From positions 1 to 34,126 of the forward strand of contig PWJA01000085.1 in the NCBI GenBank assembly GCA_003560975.1: 34,126 bases of DNA. Direction: 5' to 3'. Under the pieces are notes generated by a model. The model searched no databases and was not told the origin of the DNA. It saw only the letters and a program-made list of their open reading frames with translations. This document shows positions 8,813-16,621 of this stretch, in pieces. The DNA is from Gammaproteobacteria bacterium. Lineage in GTDB: Bacteria; Pseudomonadota; Gammaproteobacteria; Xanthomonadales; Wenzhouxiangellaceae. The position numbers and the translations under genes were made by a program. The first letter of the stretch is position 1. Every line of letters begins with the position of its first letter.

Positions 8813-10177
8813 TCAGATCGCGGCCAGGGCCTCGGCCAGGGTACGAAACCCGCGCACGGTCATGCGCGCCTTGACGCCCTTGAGGTTGCCTTCGGGCACC
8901 AGGGCCTGATCAAAGCCCTGACCGGCGGCCTCGCGCAGGCGTTCCTCCCCGTTATAGACCGGCCGCAGCTCACCGGCCAGGCCGATCTCTCCGAATGCCA
9001 CCAGGCCGGAGGGCAACGGCTTTTCCCTGAGCGAGGATTTCAGGGCCAGCGCAATGGCCAGGTCGCTGGCCGTCTCCGTGATCCGGATTCCGCCGGCGAC
9101 ATTGATGAACACGTCCTGATCACCGATCTGGATTCCGGCATGGCGGTTCATCACCGCCAGCAGCAAGGCCAGCCGGTTCGGGTCAATCCCGACGGCAACC
9201 CGTCGCGGGTTGGACAGGCTCGACGGCGCGACCAGGGCCTGGACCTCGACCATCAGCGGGCGCGTACCTTCCCGGGTGACCAGCACGCAACTGCCCGGAG
9301 CGGGTTCGGAAGCACCGGACAGGAAGATCGCCGACGGGTTGCCGACCGCCTTCAGGCCACGATCGGTCATGGCGAAAACGCCCAGTTCGTTGGCGGCGCC
9401 GAAGCGGTTCTTCACCGCCCGGATCAGCCGGTAGCGGCTGCCGGAGTCGGATTCGAAGTACAGAACGGCGTCGACCATATGCTCCAGAACCCGGGGCCCG
9501 GCCAGAGCGCCCTCCTTGGTCACGTGTCCGACCAGGACCACGGCACATCCGGTCTGCTTTGCGAACTGGACCAGGCGCGCGGCGCATTCACGGACCTGGG
9601 CGACCGCTCCGGGCGCCGACTGCAGCGCCTCGGTCCACAGGGTCTGAATGGAATCCAGAACCATGAACGCGGGCCGCCGCTCGGCCGCCGTGGCCAGAAT
9701 GACTTCGAGGCTGGTCTCGGTCAGGCAGTCCAGCCGCTCGGGCTGCAGACCCAGTCGACGCGCGCGCATGGCGACCTGGGCGGCAGATTCCTCTCCGGTG
9801 ACGTACAGGCTGGTACAAGCCTGCGCCATCGCGTCCTGGACCTGCAGCAGCAAGGTTGATTTGCCGATTCCCGGATCCCCGCCGAGGAGCACGACCGAGC
9901 CGGGCACCATGCCGCCGCCCAGGACCCGATCGAGTTCGCTCAGGCCGCTGGACAGGCGCCGAACCGAGTCCTCGGCCCCGACCTCGGCCAGGCTCACCAC
10001 CCGGGCCGACGCGGTGCCGGTCCAGTTCCCGCGTCCCTTGGGGCCCTTCGAGCCCGCGCCGGTAGCTGGCGCTTCCTCGAGCGAGTTCCACGCGTTGCAC
10101 TCGGGGCATTGCCCGGTCCACTTCGGGAAACTGGCGCCGCATTCGCGACAGGTGTAAGTTGCCTTTGCCTTCGCCAT
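8813..10177 (-). CDS. radA: DNA repair protein RadA
   Basis: A 454-residue RecA-like ATPase that promotes branch migration during recombinational repair. The start at 10177 (MAKAKATYTCRECG) gives the expected N-terminus; the longer open frame upstream runs into pspF. A C4 zinc finger (C10, C13, C24, C27) is followed by Walker A GGDPGIGKSTLLLQ, Walker B with VLDSIQTLW, the RadA-specific KNRFGAANELGVF motif and a C-terminal Lon-protease-like domain (IGDQDVFINVAGGIRITE...). Only 18 bp separate its start codon from that of divergent pspF, so at least one of the two promoters must lie inside the other gene. Confidence 0.96.
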   Translation of the reverse strand: MAKAKATYTCRECGASFPKWTGQCPECNAWNSLEEAPATGAGSKGPKGRGNWTGTASARVVSLAEVGAEDSVRRLSSGLSELDRVLGGGMVPGSVVLLGGDPGIGKSTLLLQVQDAMAQACTSLYVTGEESAAQVAMRARRLGLQPERLDCLTETSLEVILATAAERRPAFMVLDSIQTLWTEALQSAPGAVAQVRECAARLVQFAKQTGCAVVLVGHVTKEGALAGPRVLEHMVDAVLYFESDSGSRYRLIRAVKNRFGAANELGVFAMTDRGLKAVGNPSAIFLSGASEPAPGSCVLVTREGTRPLMVEVQALVAPSSLSNPRRVAVGIDPNRLALLLAVMNRHAGIQIGDQDVFINVAGGIRITETASDLAIALALKSSLREKPLPSGLVAFGEIGLAGELRPVYNGEERLREAAGQGFDQALVPEGNLKGVKARMTVRGFRTLAEALAAI

Positions 10178-10195
10178 TTCGATTATTGTAAGCCG

Positions 10196-11179
10196 ATGAT
10201 CCGCGATGAACAGCCCGTGATCGGCGAGTCTCCGGCCTTTCTCGAGATGCTCGACCAGGTCTCGCGTGCCGCCCCCATGGACCGGCCCTTGCTGATTGTC
10301 GGCGAGCGCGGAACCGGCAAGGAGCTGGTTGCCGAGCGCATTCACTTTCTCTCGCCCCGCTGGGATCAGCCCCTGGTCAAGCTCAACTGCGCCGCCATCA
10401 GCGAGAGCCTGCTGGAGTCGGAGCTGTTCGGCCACGAGGCCGGTTCATTCACGGATGCCACCCAGCGCCGTCTCGGACGCTTCGAGACCGCCCACGGCGG
10501 CAGCCTGTTTCTCGATGAACTGGCCAACACCACGCCGGCGGTACAGGAAAAAATCCTGCGGGTGATCGAATACGGCCAGTTCGAGCGCCTCGGCTCGTCG
10601 CGCACCACGACCGTCGATGTCCGCCTGATCGGCGCGGCCAACGTGGATCTGGCGGCGCTGGCCGAACAGGGCCGTTTCCGCTCCGATCTGCTCGATCGGC
10701 TGGCCTTCGACGTGATCACGCTGCCGCCCTTGCGCGCCCGCCGCGAAGACATCCTGCCCTTGGCCGAGCACTTCGCCATGCGCATGAGCCGGGAACTGGG
10801 CCGCAGCCTGTTTGCCGGGTTCGATCCCGCCATCACGGCGCGCCTGCTCGACCACCCCTGGCCGGGCAACGTGCGCGAACTCAAGAACGTGGTCGAGCGC
10901 ACGATTTATCGCCACGAAGCGGCCGACGAACCGGTCAGCGATATCGTCCTGGACCCGTTCGATTCGCCCTGGCGGCCGGCAAGCCAGACCGCGCCGAAGG
11001 CGCAGATTCCCGATCCGCCGCTGGACCTGCGCGACCATCTCAACCAACAGGAAAAAGCGCTGGCCCAGCGCGCGCTCGATCTCAGCCGCGGGCATCAGGG
11101 CCAGGCGGCCGAACTGCTCGGCCTGACCTATGATCAGCTCCGGGGCATTCTGCGCAAGCACGGTCTGGCCGGCCGCTGA
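10196..11179 (+). CDS. pspF: PspF-type sigma54-dependent activator with altered GAFTGA loop
   Basis: A 327-residue bacterial enhancer-binding protein lacking an N-terminal sensor domain, as in PspF. The ATG at 10196 gives the PspF-like start (MIRDEQPVIGESPAFLEML). Walker A GERGTGKE spans 36-43 and Walker B LFLDELA includes D107, collinear with E. coli PspF. The sigma54-contacting loop at 83-88 reads GSFTDA instead of GAFTGA. Sensor residues and arginine-finger region (GRFRSDLLDRLAFDVITLPPLR) are present, as are HPWPGNVRELKN and a C-terminal Fis-type helix-turn-helix (QAAELLGLTYDQLRGILRKHG). No pspA, pspB or pspC lies nearby. A regulator of some other sigma54 regulon remains possible. Confidence 0.88.
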   Translation: MIRDEQPVIGESPAFLEMLDQVSRAAPMDRPLLIVGERGTGKELVAERIHFLSPRWDQPLVKLNCAAISESLLESELFGHEAGSFTDATQRRLGRFETAHGGSLFLDELANTTPAVQEKILRVIEYGQFERLGSSRTTTVDVRLIGAANVDLAALAEQGRFRSDLLDRLAFDVITLPPLRARREDILPLAEHFAMRMSRELGRSLFAGFDPAITARLLDHPWPGNVRELKNVVERTIYRHEAADEPVSDIVLDPFDSPWRPASQTAPKAQIPDPPLDLRDHLNQQEKALAQRALDLSRGHQGQAAELLGLTYDQLRGILRKHGLAGR

Positions 11180-11206
11180 AGCCGCCGTTCGCGGGTACCC
11201 TCCCCG

Positions 11207-11716
11207 TCAAGTCCGTCGGCCCGATCGCGACCGGGGATGGCTGCGCGTGGGCACGGTCCAGAAAATCACCGCAATCACCACCAGTACCAGACCGACCGAA
11301 AGACCGAACCAGACCCGGTTGTCCGGACCGGGCACCAGCACCGATCGGGCAGGACGGGCCGGATCGTAGTACACCGGCACCGGCTCACCCGGTTTGTACA
11401 ACACCAGCTCCTCGCGTGCCTTGATTTCGGTCTTGTCACCCAGACGGCGGCTCAGGCGCACGCGATCGTTGCCAAAGCGCTGGCCACCCACTTCGTATTC
11501 GTAGTCGACCCTGATGCGCCAGCCCGGACCCGTTCTGGCGCCGTCGACCGGCACCGCGGCCGCCTCGATCACGGTTCCGCTCACCGTCGGCCATGCGAGG
11601 CTGGCCTGCCCTTCCAGCAAGAGGTTGGCACGGTCAAAAATCAGGACCGTCCCCATCAGCAGCACCAACACTGCAGCAATGCGACGAATCCGTTTCTGTC
11701 CGGGACGTTCCGGCAC
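11207..11716 (-). CDS. DUF3592 membrane protein
   Basis: A 169-residue protein with an N-terminal membrane helix (IAAVLVLLMGTVLIF) and a C-terminal one (VWFGLSVGLVLVVIAVIFWTV) flanking an extracytoplasmic beta domain. The middle reads WPTVSGTVIEAA...VDYEYEVGGQRF...PVPVYYDPARPARSVL, the characteristic DUF3592 pattern. Translation starts at GTG (11716) with a strong AGGAGG five bases upstream. It converges on pspF with 27 bp between the stops. Function is unknown; such proteins are widespread and usually stand alone. Confidence 0.85.
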   Translation of the reverse strand: MPERPGQKRIRRIAAVLVLLMGTVLIFDRANLLLEGQASLAWPTVSGTVIEAAAVPVDGARTGPGWRIRVDYEYEVGGQRFGNDRVRLSRRLGDKTEIKAREELVLYKPGEPVPVYYDPARPARSVLVPGPDNRVWFGLSVGLVLVVIAVIFWTVPTRSHPRSRSGRRT

Positions 11717-11821
11717 GCAAACCTCCTCGCGAAAATCGCTCGAGAATGTGTCAGCCCTGCAGGATACCGCCGTCAGTCATCCCTGCGTGATGGTCTGGGC
11801 CCTGTACCTTCGGCGGCAAGC

Positions 11822-11998
11822 TCAGCGATCGGCAGCCGCTTCGGCCGCGCGCAGTACCCGCAGCACGTTCCCGCCCCACAGCGCCCGGATCTCGTCTTCC
11901 GAATAACCGCGACGCAACAATTCCCAGGTCACGTTGATGGTCTCGGAGGCATCATCCCAGCCTTCGACGCCGCCACCGCCGTCGAAATCGGACCGGAC
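11822..11998 (-). pseudogene. 3' stump of a membrane dipeptidase (peptidase family M19)
   Basis: In one minus-strand frame the sequence reads SDFDGGGG, VEGWDDASETINVTWELL and RRGYSEDEIRALWGGNVLRV, then a TGA at 11824-11822. This is the conserved C-terminal end of renal-type dipeptidases. Upstream in that frame the similarity stops abruptly at about 11996, exactly where the stop of the CpeT-DUF1330 gene falls, and no further M19 sequence is visible. Roughly 57 of an expected 350-400 codons remain and no start is available. The fragment still has good codon structure and no internal stop, which suggests a recent deletion or replacement. Nothing else is seen in 11717-11821. Confidence 0.8.
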
Positions 11999-12948
11999 TA
12001 GCGGGCATACTCCGGAACCGGGACGGCCGGCAGTACCAGCACCTCGAATTCGGAGATTTCGGAGCGCAGCGGAATGATTTCCTCCTGGTACTGCGGGTCG
12101 TACCAGAACTCGCGCGCCGCCGCCAGACAGGGGAAATGCGAAATCACCACGCCCCGGCCGGCCGGCGGATCACCTTCGAACACCTCAAGCGCCGGCGACA
12201 CCGCCATCCAGTAGCCACCGGTTCGGGGATACAAGCCCGATTCCATCAGAGCCTGAGCGTAGGCGCCGAAGGCGGCCCGATCCTCGATCGTGCCGAAAAC
12301 CAGCATCCGCACCGGGTCGTCGCACACCGGCGCGTCGGCATCCAGGCGCACAAACCGATAGCCGCCGGCGGCCGGACCCCACACCAGGCTGCCGTCGGCG
12401 GCGAATCCGCGATCCCAGTTCATCGCCCCGTCCGCTTCCAGAACAAACCGGGATACCGCATAGCTGGCGCCCCGATGACCGTTCCGGCAGCGCGCGCCGC
12501 GGGTCTGCCCTTCGAAACGGTCCGGCCCGGTGCGCGAGATTTCCAGCGCGCAGCCCTCGATGGCCTCGAGACCGTTCAGATCAAACTCCGCCAGGCGATC
12601 GGGCGCTTCCCAGGCGCCGATCAGCGCCTCGCCATCGCCAATCCGGAACGGCTGCGCCACGATGGTTCCATCCGGTTCGAGGTGATGACGGCTCATGCGC
12701 TGCAGGTACGGCGCCTCGGCACCCGCCATCCAGGCTTCCAGGTACAGCCAGCGCTCGTCAGCCGACGAGGAGGGACGCTCGGCGATATGCCAGATCACCT
12801 CGGCGTAGCGATCGTCCTGGCGCGCCTGGGCCGCGGAGCTGAACGATCCAGTCCGCAAGTCCACGTATCGATCGAGCGCATCTTCGGCTGCAAGCGCAGA
12901 AGCGAGCCAGAGAATCGCTGCAGACAGCGAGAACAAGCGTGCAAGCAT
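11998..12948 (-). CDS. Exported CpeT-like domain fused to a DUF1330 domain
   Basis: A 316-residue protein starting at 12948 (MLARLFSLSAAILWLASALAAED), with a clear signal peptide cleaved near ALA-AED. Residues about 25-210 match the CpeT/CpcT family: YVDLRTGSFSSAAQA, ERWLYLEAWM..PYLQRM, IEGCALEI, FEGQTRGARC, then MNWDRGFAADGSLVWGP and GGYRFVR. Residues about 220-312 match DUF1330 (MLVFGTIEDRAAFGAYAQALME, RGVVISHFPCLAAAREFWY, YQEEIIPLR). In cyanobacteria CpeT and CpcT are phycobilin lyases; here the protein is exported and no phycobiliprotein gene is seen, so that role is unlikely. I know of no function for the fused form. Its stop abuts the dipeptidase stump. Confidence 0.83.
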   Translation of the reverse strand: MLARLFSLSAAILWLASALAAEDALDRYVDLRTGSFSSAAQARQDDRYAEVIWHIAERPSSSADERWLYLEAWMAGAEAPYLQRMSRHHLEPDGTIVAQPFRIGDGEALIGAWEAPDRLAEFDLNGLEAIEGCALEISRTGPDRFEGQTRGARCRNGHRGASYAVSRFVLEADGAMNWDRGFAADGSLVWGPAAGGYRFVRLDADAPVCDDPVRMLVFGTIEDRAAFGAYAQALMESGLYPRTGGYWMAVSPALEVFEGDPPAGRGVVISHFPCLAAAREFWYDPQYQEEIIPLRSEISEFEVLVLPAVPVPEYAR

Positions 12949-12981
12949 GGCGGGGCACTCCCAAATGACCGGACAAATACC

Positions 12982-12987
12982 ATTATA
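12982..12987 (-). promoter_or_regulatory. Candidate -10 box for the CpeT-DUF1330 gene
   Basis: TATAAT on the minus strand, which would place a transcription start about 27 nt before the ATG at 12948. No good -35 hexamer lies 16-18 bp upstream, so this is only a plausible element in the 177-bp divergent intergenic region. Confidence 0.4.
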
Positions 12988-13125
12988 CGACGCTGGAATT
13001 TCCCAACGCCTTGCCGCGCGCTGTCCGCATCGGGCATGATTGCGTTCGTGGGGCCGTGGTGCGCAGCTTCTGCTTGCCGCTTCCAGCGTCTGTTTCGACC
13101 ATACTGACCAACAAGGCATGATCCA

Positions 13126-14040
13126 ATGACCAGCCCGTCTGCTTTCCTCGTCATTCGGCAGCTACTCAAGATCGCGCTGCTCGTCTCCGTGATCGCCCTG
13201 GTATCGGCCTGCGCCGCGACCGCCCCGGATTCCCCATCGGCGGGACACGGATCCGACGATCTCGACGTTCGCCTGGAACCGGCATCGGCTGAGGTTCAGC
13301 AGCACTCCCCGCTGGGCCATCCGCTGGCGGCGAGTCCGGCCGAGCTGCAATCGGTACTGGCAAGCCTGCGTTATGTCGAGTCCGGCCTGCTCGCCGGAAG
13401 CAGCGAGCAGCCCGTGTTTGCTGCCGACGAGCTGCAGGATCTCGTTCCGGCGTTGCAAAGCGCCCTGGCTGCGGCCACGCCCGGCCAGCAGGTTCGGTTT
13501 GCCTCGTTTACCCGGCGCGGAGGCGCGCTCGGACAACAGCGAAAGACCGAAGGAGTGGTTTTTGTCGACCGCGCCGATCGTCTGAATCTGGCCTTCGTGG
13601 ACATCCACGAATTCGCCGGACCGGACGAGGATTTTTTCCGCTTCCTGGAACTGACCGACCGCGACCCGCTGATCACCAGACCCAGCCTGATCGCGCTGCA
13701 CAGTGACCACCCCGGCCACCGCTCGCTCACGGAACAGGAACGTCAACCGCTCCCGCTCTGGATCCGGGCGGACCTTACCGCTGTCGCTGCCGAGCCGGAT
13801 CGAACCGAACACCCAGTCGCTGCCGATGAGCCGGTAGCGTCCGAAGTCCAGGCCGATCCGGTGGCGTCGGAACCCGCGCCCCCGGCAGCTGCCCCTGCCC
13901 CGCCGTCCAGCGAGGTCGACCGCATCGAACTCCAGGTTCGTCAACGGCTGCAATTCCTCAAGGAACTTCACGAAGACGGGCTGATCAGCACCGAAGAATA
14001 CGAGCAGCAACGGCGCGAGGTTCTGCAGCGTCTTGACTGA
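13126..14040 (+). CDS. SHOCT-domain lipoprotein
   Basis: A 304-residue predicted lipoprotein of unknown role. The N-terminal hydrophobic segment ends in VSAC (lipobox, Cys about residue 29). Residues about 60-200 form a domain I do not recognise beyond a mixed alpha/beta pattern (ELQSVLASLRYVESGLL, QQVRFASFTRRGG, FVDRADRLNLAFVDIHEF). An Ala/Pro/Val-rich linker follows (about 215-265), then a C-terminal SHOCT motif (LQFLKELHEDGLISTEEYEQQR), a short helical hairpin often found at protein ends. Its promoter must lie in the 177-bp region shared with the divergent CpeT-like gene. Confidence 0.82.
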   Translation: MTSPSAFLVIRQLLKIALLVSVIALVSACAATAPDSPSAGHGSDDLDVRLEPASAEVQQHSPLGHPLAASPAELQSVLASLRYVESGLLAGSSEQPVFAADELQDLVPALQSALAAATPGQQVRFASFTRRGGALGQQRKTEGVVFVDRADRLNLAFVDIHEFAGPDEDFFRFLELTDRDPLITRPSLIALHSDHPGHRSLTEQERQPLPLWIRADLTAVAAEPDRTEHPVAADEPVASEVQADPVASEPAPPAAAPAPPSSEVDRIELQVRQRLQFLKELHEDGLISTEEYEQQRREVLQRLD

Positions 14041-14132
14041 ACGCGACACGACGAAAAACAATCGCCGGGCCGCGTTCGCCTGGCCCACCACCACCCCGGC
14101 GATCTGCTGGAGTGCCGGGGTACCGTTCGCCC

Positions 14133-15641
14133 ATGAGCAGCGATAGTCAGGCGCACGCCGACGAGTACTCTCGTCGGCAGCGCATCGGCCTGGTCGGCGG
14201 ACCCGCGGCCTTTCTCCTGATTGTCCTTCTGCCCGCACCCGAAGGCATGGCGCCGGCGGCGTGGGCCACGACGGCCGTCGGCACCTGGATGGCGACCTGG
14301 TGGATCACGGAGGCCATTCCCATTCCGGCCACCGCGCTGTTGCCCCTGCCCCTGTTCCCCCTGCTCGAAATCGGCACCATCACCCAGGCCGCCAGCCCCT
14401 TCGCCAATCCGCTGATCTTTTTGTTCATGGGCGGGTTCATGATTGCCATCGCCATGCAGCGCTGGAAACTGCATCGCCGCATCGCCCTGGGCATCATTCT
14501 TCGCGTCGGCACACGCCCCGGCGCCATCATCTTTGGCTTCATGCTGGCCTCTGCCTTCCTGAGCATGTGGGTCAGCAATACGGCCACGGCCCTGATGATG
14601 CTCCCGATCGCCATGTCCGTAGTCAACCTGAGCAAGAAGCTGCCGCAGACCACGGCGCAGGAAAAACGGGCCTTGAACCATTTCGCAATCGTTCTGGTGC
14701 TGAGCATCGCCTATGCCTGCAATATTGGCGGCATGGGGACCCTGATCGGGACCCCGCCCAATGCCTTGCTCGCGGCTTTTGTCCTCGAAAACTACGGGCT
14801 CGAGATCGGTTTTGCCCAATGGATGATGCTTGGAATTCCGCTCGTGGTGGTCGGCTTGCCGCTGGCCTATCTGCTGCTGGCCAGGCTCAGTTTCCCGGTC
14901 CACCTTCGAGAATTGCCGGGCGGAGCCGACATCATTCGCGAGGAGCACGCCCGGCTCGGACCGATTTCTCCCCAGGAGACCAGGGTCGCCCTGGTTTTTG
15001 CGACCACGGCCCTGCTGTGGATCTTTCGCAAGCCCCTGGAAGGCCTCGTTCCCGGCATCAGCGATGCGGGAATCGCGATTGCCGCCGGTCTGGCCCTGTT
15101 CGTGATTCCGGCGAACCTGAAAAAAGGTCAGTTCCTGCTCGACTGGGAAGCGACCGAGAAAATGCCGTGGGGGATTCTGATCCTGTTCGGCGGCGGCCTG
15201 AGCCTGGCGGCCGCCTTCAGCCGGACCGGACTGGACGAATACGTGGGCCTGCTGGTGGTCGGATTCGAGGCCTGGCCGACGCTGCTGCTGCTGGGTTTCA
15301 CGGTCGTGGTGATCCTGCTGCTGACCGAAATGACCAGCAATACCGCCACAGCAGCCGCGTTCTTGCCGATTCTCGCGGCCGCGGCCATCGGCATCGGGGA
15401 GAATCCGCTGCTGTTCATCATCCCGGCGGCGCTGGCCGCATCCTGCGCGTTCATGCTGCCGGTGGCCACGCCCCCCAACGCCATCGTCTATGGTAGTGGT
15501 CTGCTCACCATTCCCATGATGATCCGGGCCGGTCTGTGGCTGAACCTCGCGTTCATTCTGATCGTCATTTCCGCGACCTATCTGCTGCTGCCCTGGGTTT
15601 TCGATGCGGTGCCGGGAGTGATTCCGGAATGGATACGATGA
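14133..15641 (+). CDS. SLC13/DASS-family anion symporter
   Basis: A 502-residue inner-membrane transporter of the divalent anion:Na+ symporter family. The ATG at 14133 (MSSDSQAHADEYSRRQRIGL) follows a partial Shine-Dalgarno. The two family signatures are present: SNTATALMMLP in the first half and TSNTATAAAFLP in the second, each followed by the hydrophobic re-entrant region, together with GTPPNALLAAF and ATPPNAIVYGSGL. About eleven to twelve membrane segments can be read. Likely substrates are dicarboxylates such as succinate, or sulfate; the sequence does not decide. The stop overlaps the next gene's start region, so the phosphatase gene is probably cotranscribed. Confidence 0.9.
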   Translation: MSSDSQAHADEYSRRQRIGLVGGPAAFLLIVLLPAPEGMAPAAWATTAVGTWMATWWITEAIPIPATALLPLPLFPLLEIGTITQAASPFANPLIFLFMGGFMIAIAMQRWKLHRRIALGIILRVGTRPGAIIFGFMLASAFLSMWVSNTATALMMLPIAMSVVNLSKKLPQTTAQEKRALNHFAIVLVLSIAYACNIGGMGTLIGTPPNALLAAFVLENYGLEIGFAQWMMLGIPLVVVGLPLAYLLLARLSFPVHLRELPGGADIIREEHARLGPISPQETRVALVFATTALLWIFRKPLEGLVPGISDAGIAIAAGLALFVIPANLKKGQFLLDWEATEKMPWGILILFGGGLSLAAAFSRTGLDEYVGLLVVGFEAWPTLLLLGFTVVVILLLTEMTSNTATAAAFLPILAAAAIGIGENPLLFIIPAALAASCAFMLPVATPPNAIVYGSGLLTIPMMIRAGLWLNLAFILIVISATYLLLPWVFDAVPGVIPEWIR

Positions 15642-16528
15642 ACCAGACCGAGCCGGCCCGAAAGAAAAACGGCAAGCCGCTTCGGCCCGGCTCACGTGCC
15701 CGCTTTCTGTTGTGCTCGGATCTCGATCGGACCCTGATCCCCAACGGACTGCAGCCTGAATCGCCCCGGGCGCGCCCCCTGCTGCGCGGGCTGGTCAGGA
15801 AGGCGGCGGTCTGCCTGGTCTATGTCACCGGCCGCAACCAGGCCCTGGTCGAGGAGGCCATCGCGCAGTACCAGCTGCCCTGGCCGGACGCGGTGATCGG
15901 CGATGTGGGTACCCGGATCTGGTCCACCCTGGACGGCAAGTGGTCGGCATGGCAGCAGTGGGAGGACTTGATCGCCCGCCAATGGCCGCCGGATGCTCCC
16001 GATCGCATTGCGGCGGAAGCGAAAAAGATCGGCGGAATCCGGCGCCAGCCCGAAGACCGGCAGTCCCGGTTCAAGCAAAGCTACACCTGTGGACTGGCGG
16101 ATCTGGACGCGCACTGCGCCGGGCTTCGCAGCCGCTTGTCCGATTGCGGCCTGGAGGTCAACATCATCGGCAGCATCGACGAAGTCACCGACCAGGGGCT
16201 GATCGACGTTCTTCCGGGGGCGGCGACCAAGCAAAGCGCCATCGAAATGGTCATGTCGGCCTGGGGATTCCACCACTGGAACACCATCTGCGCCGGCGAC
16301 AGCGGCAACGATCTGCCGTTTCTGACCTCGGCGCTGCAGGCGGTGCTGGTGGCCAACGCCACCGACCGGGTACGCCAGCGCGCCGTCAGCCTGGCGGCTC
16401 AGCAGGGTCAGAGCGCGAACCTGTATATCGCCCGCGGCGGCTTCTGGGGGATGAACGGCAACTACTCGGCCGGCGTACTCGAAGGCATGGCGCACTATGT
16501 TCCGCAAATCAGAAACATGCTGGAATAG
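15629..16528 (+). CDS. HAD-superfamily sugar phosphatase, sucrose-phosphate-phosphatase-like
   Basis: A 299-residue HAD IIB phosphatase. Motif I is SDLDRTLIP, motif II is YVTGRN, motif III includes the Lys of AATKQSAIEM, and motif IV is GDSGNDLPF. The cap and the RGGFWGMNGNYSAGVLEGM tail resemble sucrose-6-phosphate and mannosylfructose-phosphate phosphatases. The ATG at 15629 has GGGAG ten bases upstream; an ATG at 15638 overlaps the transporter stop as ATGA and is equally possible. Such enzymes finish compatible-solute synthesis, but no partner glycosyltransferase is in the window. Another phosphorylated sugar as substrate is possible. Confidence 0.85.
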   Translation: MDTMNQTEPARKKNGKPLRPGSRARFLLCSDLDRTLIPNGLQPESPRARPLLRGLVRKAAVCLVYVTGRNQALVEEAIAQYQLPWPDAVIGDVGTRIWSTLDGKWSAWQQWEDLIARQWPPDAPDRIAAEAKKIGGIRRQPEDRQSRFKQSYTCGLADLDAHCAGLRSRLSDCGLEVNIIGSIDEVTDQGLIDVLPGAATKQSAIEMVMSAWGFHHWNTICAGDSGNDLPFLTSALQAVLVANATDRVRQRAVSLAAQQGQSANLYIARGGFWGMNGNYSAGVLEGMAHYVPQIRNMLE

Positions 16529-16547
16529 GCGCCGCGCTCGATCGAAC

Positions 16548-16561
16548 TTGACCTGCATCAA
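16548..16561 (+). promoter_or_regulatory. FNR/ANR-type binding site
   Basis: TTGACCTGCATCAA matches the FNR/ANR consensus TTGAT-N4-ATCAA at nine of ten positions. Its centre is about 41.5 bp before a start inferred near 16596, where CAGAAT (16584-16589) is a possible -10 box: the class II activation geometry. It precedes the exported thioredoxin-like gene. Confidence 0.65.
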
Positions 16562-16621
16562 AGCGAACCCAAATCCCGCCCGCCAGAATACGGCTCGGAT
16601 CCCTGCTGTTTCCCACTGCCC

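Noticed and set aside
11998-12948. Evidence for a photosynthetic (cyanobacterial) host
   Set aside because: A CpeT-like domain and SbtA/SbtB could suggest cyanobacteria, but DnaE, NagZ, RlmD, PldA and the gene order are proteobacterial and no phycobilisome gene is present.
13968-15695. Very long minus-strand open frame (575 codons) opposite the SLC13 gene
   Set aside because: Its translation is rich in Gln, Arg, Gly and His with no family motif, as expected antisense to a GC-rich gene. The plus-strand transporter has clear signatures.
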